In this document: piece by piece, positions 11,071 through 22,518 of the stretch
Layout of the letters: the number at the start of each line of letters is the position of its first letter
Position numbering within the stretch: the first letter of the stretch is position 1
Assembly (NCBI GenBank): GCA_963920575.1
Contig: OY986971.1
Span: 2,108,001-2,172,000 of the forward strand
Reading direction: 5' to 3'
Source: Narthecium ossifragum
Lineage: Eukaryota; Streptophyta; Magnoliopsida; Dioscoreales; Nartheciaceae
Length of the DNA: 64,000 bases
Notes under the pieces: generated by a model
The model's database searches: none
The model's input: the letters and a program-made list of their open reading frames with translations, nothing else
What the model was told of the DNA's origin: nothing
Position numbers and translations under genes: made by a program

Positions 11071-11260
11071 GTGGAAAATCTTGGCGTTGGAGACATCGTC
11101 ATCGTCGCCGACGACCGAGTCCGCAGCCTACAGGTCCGCAAGGCGGACCACTGGGTCACCGTCCAGCCCGTCCCCGACGCCTTCATCGTCAACGTTGGCA
11201 ACCAAATTCAGGTTCACCCGTCTTCCTTGCAACAACCTGACATTCCTCAGGTTCGCAAGG
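11071..11260 (+). pseudogene. Captured fragment of a 2-oxoglutarate/Fe(II) dioxygenase gene (block B)
   Basis: The frame reads ADDRVRSLQVRKADHWVTVQ and then PVPDAFIVNVGNQIQ. Known: this matches the segment of plant DOXC dioxygenases that normally follows the first iron ligands and precedes the RYKS-HRV segment. Only about 45 codons are kept. The HxD and distal H iron ligands and the RxS 2OG-binding motif are absent, so no enzyme can be made. The frame runs on to 11394 through unrelated GC-rich repeat. A paralogue lies at 24242. Confidence 0.8.
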
Positions 11261-11379
11261 CCGACAATCAACCTTCAACGAACCTATCTTCCTCGCCACA
11301 ACCCCAAACGGGATCGCGACGTCCACTCTCCGCCGTTGCTAGTCGGATCCGACGACATCACGACGAGGAGCTTGGGATC

Positions 11380-11725
11380 GGACAGGGAGCTTAGGATCAA
11401 ACAAGGAGATTTGGATCAACGATCGAGGCTTAGGATCGGACGGGGAGATTGGGATCGATGACGGGGAGATCGAGATCGGCGACGAGGAGCTCGAGATCGG
11501 CGACGGACAGAGAGATCAGGATCGGCAGCGGGGAGCTCGGGATCGACGATGGACGGAGAGCTAGGGATGGGTAACGGAAAGATCGGGATCGGCAACGCGG
11601 AGCTCGAGATCGACGACGGGGAGCTCGGGATCAATGACGGATGGTGAGTTCAGGATCGGTGACGTGGAGCTCCGGATTGGCGACGGACAGGGAGATCGGG
11701 ATCGGCGACGGACGTGGAGCTCCGC
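11380..11725. repeat. GC-rich minisatellite, GATCGGGATCGGCGACGGGG type
   Basis: About 15 degenerate units of roughly 20-28 bp built from GATCGG, GACGGG and GAGCTC. The corresponding array in block C is 24540-24850. Long ORFs on both strands are by-products of the repeat. Confidence 0.8.
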
Positions 11726-12109
11726 CATTGCTTTTGCATAGGTAGTAAACGGCTTAAGGTCTTTTAATGGAGACCTAATGACAAATTGGTATTTTATAAG
11801 AGACTTATTGACAAATGTCCCTAGATTTTAGTACACCTAATTTTTTCGGCAATTTAATTTGTAAGCTCTAATCACTCAACCCAAAAGTTTAAATAGATGC
11901 GTCTGGTTTGCAGCTTTTGAATTTTTTTTGAAAAAAGAAATCAAATTACTAATACAATTGAAAACACCAAATTAATGTTGTTTTCAATCTTTTTGTTTTT
12001 TTTTTCTTTCAAAAAACACCTTTTCTTATTAGATTACATCAAATGAAAATATAAAATGAAAGCGTGAAAACATTTTCCAAACCAAAGGCGGCTAGCGTGG
12101 TGCATTCAC

Positions 12110-12612
12110 TCATGCAAAAGCAAGAGAAAGTTCCCCGGATCCTCCTGCACCGGGAAAGCTGATCTCAAGAGTGAGTGTCTTCTGCTGGGGAATTAGACTG
12201 AGATCTCCAAGTTCCTCGTCACTCAATTCCCAATCACAAATTTGAAGGTTTTCTTTCATCCTCTCCCTATTGAAGCTCTTCATTACCATGCCTACTCCTT
12301 GCTGATAGGCCCACCTTAGAGAGACCTAGTAGAGAGAAAAGAGTTAAAACATGGGTTTATAAAATTCACACTGTTATAATCTTTTAAAATCTATAATTAA
12401 AAGAGAAATTATACTATGATAATACCTATAAGTCAAATTAATTTCATGTATAGATAGATGGATACCTGAGCACTGGTCTTCCCTCTGGCCTTGGCAATCT
12501 TTGTTAGCAGTTCACTTGCATGACCAAATTTTTGATGCAGGGAGCACACTGTCCTCCCAAGGAGCAGTATGGAGTCACAACTATATCGTTCTCATCACAG
12601 AACTCTCTAATC
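12110..12612 (-). pseudogene. AKR pseudogene B (exon 4 and part of exon 3)
   Basis: Exon 4 (12325-12110) is open for 71 codons and stop and reads MVMKSFNRERMKENLQICDW, close to exon 4 of the intact AKR. Exon 3 (from about 12609 down to 12466) reads DENDIVVTPYCSLGGQ and then breaks by loss of one base after VMQV. It is cut at about 12609 by the next element. Exons 1 and 2 are missing. The frameshift is shared with copy C, so it predates their separation. Confidence 0.88.
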
Positions 12613-12845
12613 GGCAATGAGATATCGATTGATTGATTTATTCCATCGATAGTGAGATACCGATGGGCTAGATTAACCAATCGGTATCTCACTATCGATC
12701 CGATCATTGGTACATTCAATCAGTAGTGAGATACCGATTGGTTGATTTAATCAGTCGGTAGTGAGGACTAGATCAACCAATCGGTATCTCACTATCGATT
12801 CGAGCGCATGTGTAGTGTACATGCTCTTACCATATACACAAATCA
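12609..12845. mobile_element. Fold-back MITE of the ACCGAT family, inserted in AKR pseudogene B
   Basis: Contains direct and inverted copies of CAATCGGTATCTCACTATCG and GTGAGATACCGATTGG, and ends near ATACACAAATC. Related elements are at 27015-27353 and 39940-40137. The left end is not clear. Confidence 0.65.
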
Positions 12846-13138
12846 AATCAGTGCTCAAATTTCAATTGTTTAAGAATAATATATTTAAAATAATATCTTG
12901 GTTAAAATATAAATTGTATAATTGGATGGTTACATTGTTAATTTGTATGCATGTTGGTTTTCCCTTCCACGTCTGATTATATATTCGAAAGTTAACTGTT
13001 TGCAGATAATACATATAATAATATCTTAGTTAAAATATGTTGACTTATCTCATTTGGTGGCCAAAGATGCGCTTGACTCAAATCGGTGCCGACCGATTCA
13101 CTTGTGATCCAGAGATATCAGTCCCAAATTAATGATGT
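12846..13138. other. AT-rich interval without a recognised gene
   Basis: Between the fold-back element and the start of block C. One 71-aa ORF (12761-12976) overlaps the MITE and has no recognisable domain. Confidence 0.4.
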
Positions 13139-13218
13139 CTGATAACTTCAGCTTACATTATATTAGACAACAAAAAAATTCTGTGAAAAACACAGATTAT
13201 GACCAAGCACAGACCAAG

Positions 13219-14545
13219 TGTTAGCCATAAATATAGCCATTTGGACGATCAATGGTAATTTCGTAAATATTACCAATCGGCCAAAAGATACTTCGATGTT
13301 GACACAGTTAGAGCATTTTAGCCATAACTTTTACACCAAGTGTCCAAACTGACCGATTCTTGAACCATTGGAAAGAGGACGAAAAGATCTACAACTTTGT
13401 TGTTGACGTCATCTCCAAATTCGGTCATTTGATGTATCAAATTAATAATCAAAGTGTTTAGTGGCAAATTGGTAAATAAAACCAAATGTCCAAATCCAAT
13501 CGACCAACTTTCCTATCGTCCAAAATGGACGATGATGTCATCGACCAAAATGGACGATGTCGTCCAAATCTCAAATCGTCCAGATTTCTATCGCCCATTT
13601 TTCCTAATCGGTCATTAGTGCAGTCTAAGTATTTTGGTCATAACTTTCTCATCTGTTGTCCAAATTAGACATTTTTGGTACCGTTGGAAAGGTAATTTGA
13701 AGATCTACAACTTTGATGTTCAATGTTTTCCCGGATTCCAAGGTTATCATCAGCAAAAATACAGCGGAAGACAGGAGGCGTTGTTTAATGGCGGTTCCAA
13801 AGCAGTTTAGACCAGTTATGCAGTTTTGGTGGTTTCCACTTTCAAAGCAACAGATGCAGCAACTGCAGAGTGGTTTCCTGACGGTTTCCAAATCAGTTAC
13901 TAGAAGCCCTATAAATAGCCAAGAAGAAGAAGAAAAAAGGGCCCCCGCCATCAAAGCAAAACTGCTTTTTATCTTCATATAGTCTTTTTACATTTATTAG
14001 CAATGTAGCTTTCTAAATTCAGCCCCGGCCATCAAACTTTTTATCATTATGTAGTCTTTTTTATTATCAATGTAGCCTTATTTATCTTAATGAAGCATTT
14101 TCCTTCCTTTAAATTCCTGCATTTTCCTTCCCTTAAATTCCTGCATTTTCCTTCCTTTAAATTCCTGCATTTTCCTTCCTTTAAATTCCTGCAACGTCTT
14201 TCATTTTTAGGAGTAGTGCTACATTAATTTCTTCCATAGGAGTAGAATTATCATATTTTCCTAGGAGTAGTGCTACCATAATTCTTTATTTCTAGGAGTA
14301 TATCTACCTAAAATAGGAGTAGATTTAACATAGAATTCCATTTTCCATCCTCCATTTCCCATTTTCCATTTTCCATCTCCATTTCCCATTTTCCATTATT
14401 CCCATTTTCCTTTTTCCATTCCCGAAAGTTTCAACACTTCTAATTCGATCATTCGAAGGAGAAGAACAAACAACCACAATCTCCTGATTCTTAAATGTTC
14501 TAACAGATTTTGACCTTGACAACGGTCATAATTTCTGTTCTAACA
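13219..14545 (+). repeat. 5' LTR of the 13.2-kb element
   Basis: 1327 bp with TG...CA ends. It contains a tandem CATTTTCCTTCCTTTAAATT motif (about 14096-14190) and a CCATTTTCCATT stretch (about 14338-14420). TATAAATAG at 13910 is a plausible TATA box. Confidence 0.9.
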
Positions 14546-14550
14546 TTTTT

Positions 14551-14568
14551 TGGCACGCCCAGTGGGAC
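14551..14568 (+). promoter_or_regulatory. Primer-binding site of the LTR element
   Basis: TGGCACGCCCAGTGGGAC begins five bases after the LTR CA end. The leading TGG fits pairing to the CCA end of a tRNA. The tRNA species was not identified. Confidence 0.65.
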
Positions 14569-14571
14569 AGT

Positions 14572-15744
14572 GTGTTGAAATTCAGAGAAAATGAAGAACA
14601 ACTTGTCCTAACAATTTTTAAAGATTTTAATGACAGGGAAAATATTCAGAATCTGGAGATGGAGAAGAGGTTCAAAGCATCTCTGCTCCTCATGAAGAAC
14701 ACCTGCATCTCCATCAATGGCCTCCCGATCAGCGTCTACATGCCGGAGACGGCCAGTCATCTTCTTCTTGGAGATCTGTTGCCGCCGACCTTGTCAGGAA
14801 GGGCACCCCACCATCCGCACCCTTTGCGGAGCAGTTCCAGACGGTTCCAGCGGTTTAAAACAGGAACGTCAAGGGGAGATCGTGCACACGTTGTGAAAAC
14901 CGCAGCAGTTCAAGACGGTTCAAAGCCATCTACCCCGCTTAGCCCGTTGCCACGGAAACAGCTCCACCATCCGCTCCATCTGCAACTACCTCGTTATCAC
15001 CCACTCCGGTGGAAGGGTCTACTGCGGCATCGGCGAGTTCCAGTTCGCCGAAGCAAATCGCCGGCGCGCTGTTCATCATCAGGTGGAGCGTCGTCGTCAC
15101 TAACTCCAGCGGCTTCATCTTCTACCTCCACGGCGTGGAAATCTCCGCCAATACTTGAACCCATCACCAGCAAAGTACCAAGATCATATCTGACGACGGA
15201 GAAAAATGGCGAAGATGAGAAAGACCTCGCCGCAAGCGGCGATTTCGTTTTGGGTCAAATCCCGCTGCATATTATCCGACGGCACATCAACATCACAGAC
15301 GCCGAGCAAATCACGGCGTGGGAAAACTTCTCCGGCATCGGCGAGATCTCTCCAAACGGCGAACCCATTCGTCGCTACCAAAGCCACAACGTTGGAGAAG
15401 AAAAAACAGAGGTAGAAAACAGAGCATCCTTCGCGACCTCACTGCCACCAGCATCAGCAAAAGCCGGGATCGCCTCCGTCTCCGGCGCGGTCTTCACTTG
15501 GCTGGCCATGGGACGACGGCAAAAAATGGAATACTCCGTCCCAAACCGCGGCTTCCTTCGAGCATCCCAGATCCCTCATCGCCGCGCCAACATCGGCCTC
15601 AAAGCTCCTATCACTTGGGAAGATGGCAACCTATGGCCGTTGGGGGGAGAACAGTGCAACGTCGGAGTCATCACCTCCGTCTCCGACGCGGTATGGAACA
15701 ACGGCAGCGGCGAAAAAAGGAAACCATCGGAGTGTTGGTGGTAA
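14572..15744 (+). CDS. Unrecognised 390-codon ORF inside the LTR element
   Basis: Open from just after the PBS for 390 codons; the first ATG is at about 14591 or 14659. The N-terminal part (about 80 aa) has normal composition, for example MEKRFKASLLLMKNTCISIN. The rest is rich in S, P, R and T and looks like GC-rich noncoding sequence that stays open by chance. No zinc knuckle, gag core or enzyme motif is visible. It could be a degenerate gag-like or leader protein or not translated at all. Confidence 0.35.
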   Translation: MLKFRENEEQLVLTIFKDFNDRENIQNLEMEKRFKASLLLMKNTCISINGLPISVYMPETASHLLLGDLLPPTLSGRAPHHPHPLRSSSRRFQRFKTGTSRGDRAHVVKTAAVQDGSKPSTPLSPLPRKQLHHPLHLQLPRYHPLRWKGLLRHRRVPVRRSKSPARCSSSGGASSSLTPAASSSTSTAWKSPPILEPITSKVPRSYLTTEKNGEDEKDLAASGDFVLGQIPLHIIRRHINITDAEQITAWENFSGIGEISPNGEPIRRYQSHNVGEEKTEVENRASFATSLPPASAKAGIASVSGAVFTWLAMGRRQKMEYSVPNRGFLRASQIPHRRANIGLKAPITWEDGNLWPLGGEQCNVGVITSVSDAVWNNGSGEKRKPSECWW

Positions 15745-16159
15745 ACAGAGCCAAACAGGGGAGACTAGCCGCCACATGTTCATCCTTTATCAAATACCTC
15801 ACGCCGGTCGGAAGATGAAGAAGAGGACCTAGATCGCCTCCCAAGCGGCCCTCACAGACCGTCGTCTCTCGCCGCACTTCGCCTCGCCTCCCCTGCTCTC
15901 TCATCCCGACCATCTTCCTGGCCGTCTACAACAGCGATTAGAGGAAAAACAGAGCATCCCTCGTCACTAACGTCAGCAACACTGGAATACTCCGTCTCCG
16001 ACGTAGTGTTCACCCGGCTGGCCATGGGATGACCGGAGATCTGGTGGATCCGAGGCCGGTGTCCGCCTCCCTCACCCCTGGGTTCCATCTCCATCCTCGT
16101 CACCCAGCTCTTCCACTACCGCACAGGAAATCGCCCGCATCCGGTCATCACTGACAACA

Positions 16160-17038
16160 CATTGATCTTGCTCAACGGCCATTGCGAAAGAAGGGAACAA
16201 AGTTCAAACAACGATCGTCGCCCATCATCCAGTCCTCAACAACGACGCTCGTCGCCCATCGTCCCTGGATCCTTCGTCGCCCATTATCCATTCCTTAGCA
16301 ACGATAACCCATCGACCATTGCTCGACGATCCTTCCTCGCCCATTGCTCATTGGTAGATGACTACCCTTCATCGTCCATTACGGAAGAAGAGAACAGAGC
16401 TTGGTCGATGGCGATGCTTCATCGCCCATTGCGGAGGAAGAGAAGCAGGGCACCCTTCATCGCCCATCAACGAGCATCATCGACCAGCCTTGCTCGTCGA
16501 CCATCTCTTCCATCGGCCATCTTTGCTTATCACCAAGCCTCACTCATCGCCCATTATCCGTCGCTCGTCGACGACCATCACCATCCCAACTTTGCTTATC
16601 GGCCAAAGTTTACTCCTCGGCCAACATTGCTCATCGACCAACCTTACTCATCAGCCAACTTTGCTTATCGATCAATGAAGAACCATCGCCCAGCTTTATT
16701 CAAACGCCCAACATTACTCATTGGTCGATTAAGCCATTCTTCACTTCGACAAAAAATTGGTCATTGACCAAAGCTGAGTAATTTAAAAATTGGTCATCGA
16801 CCAAAGCTGAGCAATTTAAAAATTGGTCATCGGCCAAATGTTGATCGACCATAGATTTATAAAAGTGATCGACCAATAATAGCAAATGGTCGACAAAGAT
16901 GATTGATTGAATGGATAATAAAATATGTTTTATGGACGACTCAATTGACAGACAAAATCGTTCATATGGCCGACAAAATCGCCCAAATTGGCCAACAGAA
17001 TGAGGTCATTACAAAAATAGGAATATTTTCATAAAGAC
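16160..17038. repeat. Low-complexity internal region with TCATCGCCCATT-type repeats
   Basis: Many degenerate copies of TCGCCCATT, ATCGACCA and GGTCATCGACCAAAG. Three overlapping ORFs (16162-16781) follow the repeat phase and have no conserved content. The end of the region is AT-rich and leads into the polypurine tract. Confidence 0.6.
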
Positions 17039-17050
17039 CGGGGGGCAAAA
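17039..17050 (+). promoter_or_regulatory. Polypurine tract of the LTR element
   Basis: CGGGGGGCAAAA immediately before the 3' LTR TG at 17051, where plus-strand priming is expected. Confidence 0.75.
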
Positions 17051-18442
17051 TGTTAGCCATAAATATAGCCATTTGGGCGATCAATGGCAATTTCGTAAAT
17101 ATTGCCAATCAGCCAAAAGATACTTCGATGTTGACACAGTTAGAGCATTTTGGCCATAACTTTTACACCAAGTGTCCAAACTGACCGATTCTTGAACCAT
17201 TGGAAAGAGGACGAAAAGATCTACAACTTTGTTGTTGATGTCATCTCCAAATTCGGTCATTTGATGTATCAAATTAATAGTCAAAGTGTTTAGTGGCAAA
17301 TTGGTAAATAAAACCAAATGTCCAAATCCAATCGACCAACTTTCCTATCGTCCAAAATGGACGATGATGTCATCGACCAAAATGGACGATGATGTCATCG
17401 ATCAAAATGGACGATGTCGTCCAAATCTCAAATCGTCCAGATTTCTATCGCCCATTTTTCCTAATCGGTCATTAGTGCAGTCTAAGTATGTTGGCCATAA
17501 CTTTCTCATCTGTTGTCCAAATTGGACGTTTTTGATACCGTTGGAAAGATAATTTGAAGATCTACAACTTTGATGTTCAACGTTTTCCCGGATTCCAAGG
17601 TTATCATCAGCAAAAATACAGCGAAAGACAGGAGGCGTTGTTTAATGGCGGTTCCAAAGCAGTTTAGACCAGTTATGCAGTTCTGGTGGTTTCCACTTTC
17701 AAAGCAACAGTTGCAGCAACTGCAGAGTGGTTTCATGACGGTTTCCAAATCAGTTACCAGAAGCCCTATAAATAGCCAAGAAGAAGAAGAAAAAAGGGCC
17801 CCCGCCATCAAAGCAAAACTGCTTTTTATCTTCATATAGTCTTTTTACATTTATTAGCAATGTAGCCTTCTAAATTCGGCCCCGGCCATCAAACTTTTTA
17901 TCATTATGTAGTCTTTTTTATTATCAATGTAGCCTTATTTATCTTAATGAAGCATTTTCCTTCCTTTAAATTCATGCATTTTCCTTCATTTAAATTCCTG
18001 CATTTTCCTTCCCTTAAATTCCTGCATTTTCCGTCCTTTAAATTCCTGCATTTTCCTTCCTTTAAATTCCTGCAACGTCTTTCATTTCTAGGAGTAGTGC
18101 TATATTAATTTCTTCCATAGGAGTAGAATTATCATATTTTCCTAGGAGCAGTGCTACCATAATTCTTTATTTCTAGGAGTAGATCTACCTAAAATAGGAG
18201 TAGATTTAACATAGAATTCCATTTTCCATCCTCCATTTCCCATTTCCCATTTTCCATCTCCATTTCCCATTTTTCATTATTCCCATTTTTCATTATTCCC
18301 ATTTTCCATTTTCCATTCCCGAAAGCTTCAACACTTCTAATTCGATCATTCGAAGGAGAAGAACAAACAACCACAATCTCCTGATTCTTAAATGTTCTAA
18401 CAGATTTTGACCTTGACAACGGTCATAATTTCTGTTCTAACA
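17051..18442 (+). repeat. 3' LTR of the 13.2-kb element
   Basis: 1392 bp. It differs from the 5' LTR by scattered substitutions and by copy-number changes in short tandem repeats: an extra GACGATGATGTCATCGA unit near 17380, an extra CCTTTAAATTC unit near 17970, and an extra CCCATTTTTCATTATT unit near 18270. Confidence 0.9.
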
Positions 18443-19026
18443 CCAAGATTTGATCCAATGCCTCTACAAATCTAGGATAGTTTGGGACATAAATTCAAAC
18501 TATACAAGCATGAATAAGCCTAGTTAATTACAAGGAAGCAGCTTAGCTTATTGCATCACCAGCTGCAACGCGCAGTGGATGCCTTTGTAACCTTTTATCA
18601 GATGGCGCGGTGGAGATGTCTTCGAGAGGAGAGCGCACGGGTTCCGCAGGCCATGATAGCTCGGCCATGCATAGACGTCTCTGATGATGAACACAACCCT
18701 CTGTAGAGCAAGTTATCTGAGATGCTACTTTGGACATAGTCCAGTTTGGGTGCTACCGTCTCCTCCATGTTATCATAATACGAACAAATGAGATGAGATA
18801 TCTTTATATCTCATTCAACGCTTCACATCATTAATAAAATACTAATTGGGATTATGATGTTAATGATTTCAATCGTAAATGAGACTTATTTCAAACTGGA
18901 CCCTTTGGACAACCTTAAAAATACATCGTACCACAGAGACTTCTTCAAGGCTGGCATGTGCATCGGCACACAATAACTTAGAAGTCACAAGGACCTCATC
19001 TCTGGATGTATATATATATATATATA
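18443..19026. repeat. Block C left part, resumes after the LTR element
   Basis: Paralogous to 9261-9796 and, at the end, to 4862-5060. It stops within a TATATA run at 19026, where unrelated sequence starting TCAACC begins. Confidence 0.75.
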
Positions 19027-19249
19027 TCAACCTTATAAGGAGCAATAACGGTTACAACCGTTTCCCTCCTATTAATTTATTTACATGTATATTTTCCTAA
19101 GTTAACTGAAAATATTTTTATCATATTCCCTAAGTTTGTTTTAAATATACATATTTATATACGTCCTTGTAAACATAAATCATGAGATTAGTTAATAATA
19201 ATAAGATACTTATAACTATATTTTCCTAAGCTTTCCCCGATACCCCGAT

Positions 19250-19660
19250 ATCCCTCCTAAGCTTTCCCCGATATCCCTCCTTCCCCTCACCAGCCGATCT
19301 CTCGCTTCTCATCCCCAGAGTACCTTCCTCCGCCTCTTCTCCGAGCTCCCGTCGTCCTCCCTCTTCCCGGCGCTCTCTCAGTCAACCTCTCGCCGGAACG
19401 CCGTCCCGAGCATCCTCTTTCCTTCTCCCTCCATTCTTCGCTGCTAACCCTAAACCCGATCGACAGCCTAACCCTCCTCCGTCCCCTCTCGCCAAGTCCT
19501 GGGTCGCCCTCCCTCTTCCAGGCATTTAAAACCCCTTTAGTTTGGCCGGAGGAGGTCGCGAACAGAGAGAGAGGGACGACGGCTATTGAGGGACTGCGCG
19601 CTGCGCGCTTGAGTGCGACGGCGACTGGAGGAGGTGCTCTCGAACGACTGGAGGTAGGCT
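19250..19660 (+). promoter_or_regulatory. GC-rich promoter or 5'-UTR-like segment
   Basis: Pyrimidine-rich GC-rich sequence with a TTTAAAA box near 19526, then a stretch ending ACTGGAG/GTAGGC, a good splice donor at about 19651. This resembles a plant 5' UTR exon followed by an intron. The 153-codon minus-strand ORF over it is compositional. No protein was recognised. Confidence 0.35.
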
Positions 19661-19789
19661 TTGCTTTGATGCTTGCTAGCCTAGGAGCTTTGTGATGCAC
19701 TTCTCTTCTCTCTTGCTCCGGTGATGTACATCTTTGGGTTTTCTCCAATTCTTCCTTTCCTCTGTTTTTTTGGCCTGCCGGAGGTTTGA

Positions 19790-20463
19790 GTTCCTCCTCT
19801 GTTCTTGGATTGCTGGAGTCGTTTGGATCTCATCTCTTATTCTTCTCCTTGCTGCCGGAGGTTTTAGTCATTTGAAGACCATTTGCTATCTGATTTACTT
19901 AGCATTTTTTCGGAATTCTTGGTGATGGAGCCAAACTCTCTGCTTTGTACTCTTACTCCACTAATATTCATGTTTTTTTATGCTTTATTAAATATGGGTG
20001 TTCAATGATGCTAAATACTTGATCTTTTCTATGTGAATTCTGCCATACAGATCTTTTCTATAATGGGTAGTAGAAGACATGAATTTTTTCCTCTGTAATG
20101 GGTAGTTCCTCCTCTGTTCTTGGATTGCTCGAGTCGTTTGGATCTCATCTCTTATTCTTCTCCTTGCTGCCGGAGGTTTTAGTCATTTGAAGACCATTTG
20201 CTATCTGATTTACTTAGCATTTTTTCGGAATTCTTGGTGATGGAGCCAAACTCTCTGCTTTGTACTCTTACTCCACTAAGTCAAAGACTCATGCTTTCCT
20301 TATGTGTGTAGTATTTGTGCAATCCGAGTATCATACCTAATATTCATGTTTTTTTATGCTTTATTAAATATGGGTGTTCAATAATGCTAAATACTTGATC
20401 TTTTCTATGTGAATTCTGCCATACAGATCTTTTCTATAATGGGTAGTAGAAGACATGAATTTT
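19790..20463 (+). repeat. Direct duplication inside the Helitron region
   Basis: About 19787-20090 and 20107-20463 share GTTCTTGGATTGCT, CATTTGAAGACCATTTGCTA and GGTAGTAGAAGACATGAATT. The second copy has an extra segment of about 60 bp (near 20280-20337), or the first has lost it. Confidence 0.85.
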
Positions 20464-20507
20464 TTCCATAAGTATATGCGCATCATTTAATGTTGTATAA
20501 TTTACAG

Positions 20508-20571
20508 AGAGGAAAGAATTACTTAAAACGTTTTGTGGTCGTCGAGGGAAGGCGAAGAGTATTAATTACAG
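20508..20571 (+). other. Exon-like segment of 64 bp
   Basis: Bounded by TTTACAG/A and ACAG/GTAAAA and open as RGKNYLKRFVVVEGRRRVLI. It could be an exon captured by the Helitron or a remnant exon of an unknown gene. No family was recognised. Confidence 0.35.
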
Positions 20572-21665
20572 GTAAAACCAGAAAGTGTAGGATCTCTACT
20601 CTTTTTATTTTCTCAAATTCGTTTTTCCTCCCACAAAAACTTCCTTGGGATTGTTATTTTAACATATAGCTCTCAATCATTACTTATTTGCATATCATCT
20701 AGGGATTTGTTTCTGTTTCTCCAGCAACTTTGGTGAGTTAATCACAAAAATTATGCACTTCATTAATTAGTGTTAAAGCCACAGGCAAAGTGACCAAAGC
20801 ATGTTCTTGCTACATATTAGTAGGTCATGGACAAATGAACAAAGGCCAAACATATACTAGGTGCTTCTTAGTTGATCAAAATTGACCTAAATCCTCTCAA
20901 TGGCTTCATATTACTAGGTCTTTTCATCTTTTATGCCTTTTGTTATAGTGAAGTCGCTGAGCATTATATTTCTGCTATGCATATCAAACTGCTTCTCAGT
21001 ATGCTGGAATACAGTTATCACTATAGCCAGTCATTGGTTTTTGTTAATTGGAAATTTGATCTGGAGTTGCAGTTGTGGATAGGCTTGATTTTTTGAGATG
21101 TATAGATATTGCGAAACTATGCATAGTGAAAAAGATTTACTGAGCATTAGATGGCCCGTTTATTGATTGACAAAGGTAAAAATATTATCAAAGATTTGTT
21201 TTCCATAAGTATTTAGCATTATTGTCCTATTCTTTCCTCTCTGTTTTTATTAAATGTGTATGGATAAAATACATGGAATTTGTAACTTAGCAATAGCTTA
21301 TTCAAATTCATACTATGGATGTGGTTTTATATTGAACTCTTTTAACTCATGTCAATACGTAGCCAAGACAAATATAGGATGCCAACCTAATAGATTCAAA
21401 ATTTGGATGTGGTTTCATAGAAATGCAAAGCTTTCCTAACAATTTGAGCAATGAGTTACTCGCCGAAATGTTGAGTATTGTTCCACAAAACGTTGGGATA
21501 AAAATTGGTTTTTAAATGTTCATATGAATATCCGACGAGATATTAAGATGTTATCATAAAGCAATTTATAATCATCTTATTGTCCAAGCAACGTCTACGA
21601 TAATTATTTTTAGTTAAACTTATCTTCAAATAATAAAAATTGTGCATTTTGCATAAATTTATTAG
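20572..21665. other. AT-rich interval without a recognised gene
   Basis: Intron-like composition. ORFs of 60-75 codons here (20872-21096, 21254-21439) have no recognised domain and show no codon bias that stands out. Confidence 0.4.
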
Positions 21666-21671
21666 GTGAAT

Positions 21672-21908
21672 ATGACTAACAATGATTTAAGTCCTACGCG
21701 CCCACATGTCTCTTTCACTGCAAGACATTCGGGTCAGCGACGAAGAAGAGAGCGGGAGCGGCAAGAGAGACGTATAGCGCATGGACCATACGATGGCATT
21801 TTGAATGCGTCGAGTATGGGACTTGAACATACAACTGCTACGACCGTTCCAGTGCAAGAAACCTTTGGTTTTTTTGATGGAGCGGACAATCCTCTCTGCA
21901 CGAAATGA
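21672..21908 (+). pseudogene. Helitron-encoded N-terminal remnant
   Basis: Open frame starting MTNNDLSPTRPHVSFTARHS, followed by the basic run QRRRRERERQERR, as seen near the start of some plant Helitron Rep/helicase proteins. It runs directly, in a different frame, into the helicase C-terminal segment, so the Rep nuclease and most helicase motifs have been deleted. Confidence 0.5.
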
Positions 21909-22518
21909 TGATGTCTCTGCTATCAATGCGATGGCTTTGGGAAAGTTCCCTGGTGTGACAATCACATATCTAGCTGCTGATAAAGCAGTCACCGAAGAGG
22001 GTCACAACGCCGACATGAGCGGGTATCCGACTGAGTACCTCAATACGCTGGATCCGCCAGGATTGTCACCATTCCGATTGGAACTTAAAGTAGGCGCATC
22101 GATTATGCTGTTGAGGAACCTGGCACCAAAGGATGGATTGTGCAACGGTACGCGGCTAATGGTTGTTAAATGCTGCCAATGAGTTATACAAGCACGAATA
22201 ATGACTGGGGAAAAAACTGGAGATGTGGTTTTTATACCAAGAATATCGTTGGTGCCGTCCGGCAAAGAGATGCCTTTTAAAATGTCTCGGCGTCAGTTCC
22301 CTGTGCGATTGGCTTACGCCATGCCAATTAATAAATCGCAAGGTCAATCATTGAAGTTTGTAGGAGTCGACTTACGCACTCCAGTGTTCAGTCATGGTCA
22401 GCTGTACGTTGCATTCTCCAGATGTACCTCAGCAAACCGTATTAGCATTCTCACTAATGATGCTGACCCAAACACAACGATAAATATAGTTTATCCAGAG
22501 GTCTTGCATATACCTTGA
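21868..22518 (+). pseudogene. Helitron PIF1-type helicase, C-terminal fragment
   Basis: One frame from about 21868 to the TGA at 22518 reads [78 protein letters not shown] and [12 protein letters not shown]. These are the C-terminal helicase motifs of plant Helitron Rep/Hel proteins (motif VI INKSQGQ). One in-frame stop (TGA at about 22180) breaks it. The Walker A/B half and the Rep domain are absent, so it is inactive. Confidence 0.92.

Larger units (their letters stand above)
13219..18442 (+). mobile_element. Complete non-autonomous LTR retrotransposon (5.2 kb)
   Basis: Seen: LTRs 13219-14545 and 17051-18442 start TGTTAGCC and end TTCTAACA. A PBS-like sequence starts TGG at 14551 and a polypurine tract ends at 17050. 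The 5-bp target-site duplication CCAAG is at 13214-13218 and 18443-18447. The uninterrupted site exists in block B near 9270. The 2.5-kb internal region lacks recognisable protease, RT, RNase H or integrase, so this is a LARD-like or TR-GAG-like element needing helper functions. The PBS style recalls Tat/Ogre relatives of Ty3/gypsy, but the superfamily is not proven. Orientation follows from PBS and PPT order. Confidence 0.9.

Noticed and set aside
11001..11634. Overlapping ORFs on both strands in the dioxygenase fragment and GC minisatellite
   Set aside because: Except for the dioxygenase-like frame, these follow repeat phase and have R/S/P-rich composition.
15184..16781. Several ORFs of 60-201 codons inside the LTR element
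   Set aside because: Frames are open because of biased GC repeats; no motif or consistent frame was found.
19287..19748. 153-codon minus-strand ORF
   Set aside because: It lies opposite a pyrimidine-rich promoter-like region; composition alone explains its length.
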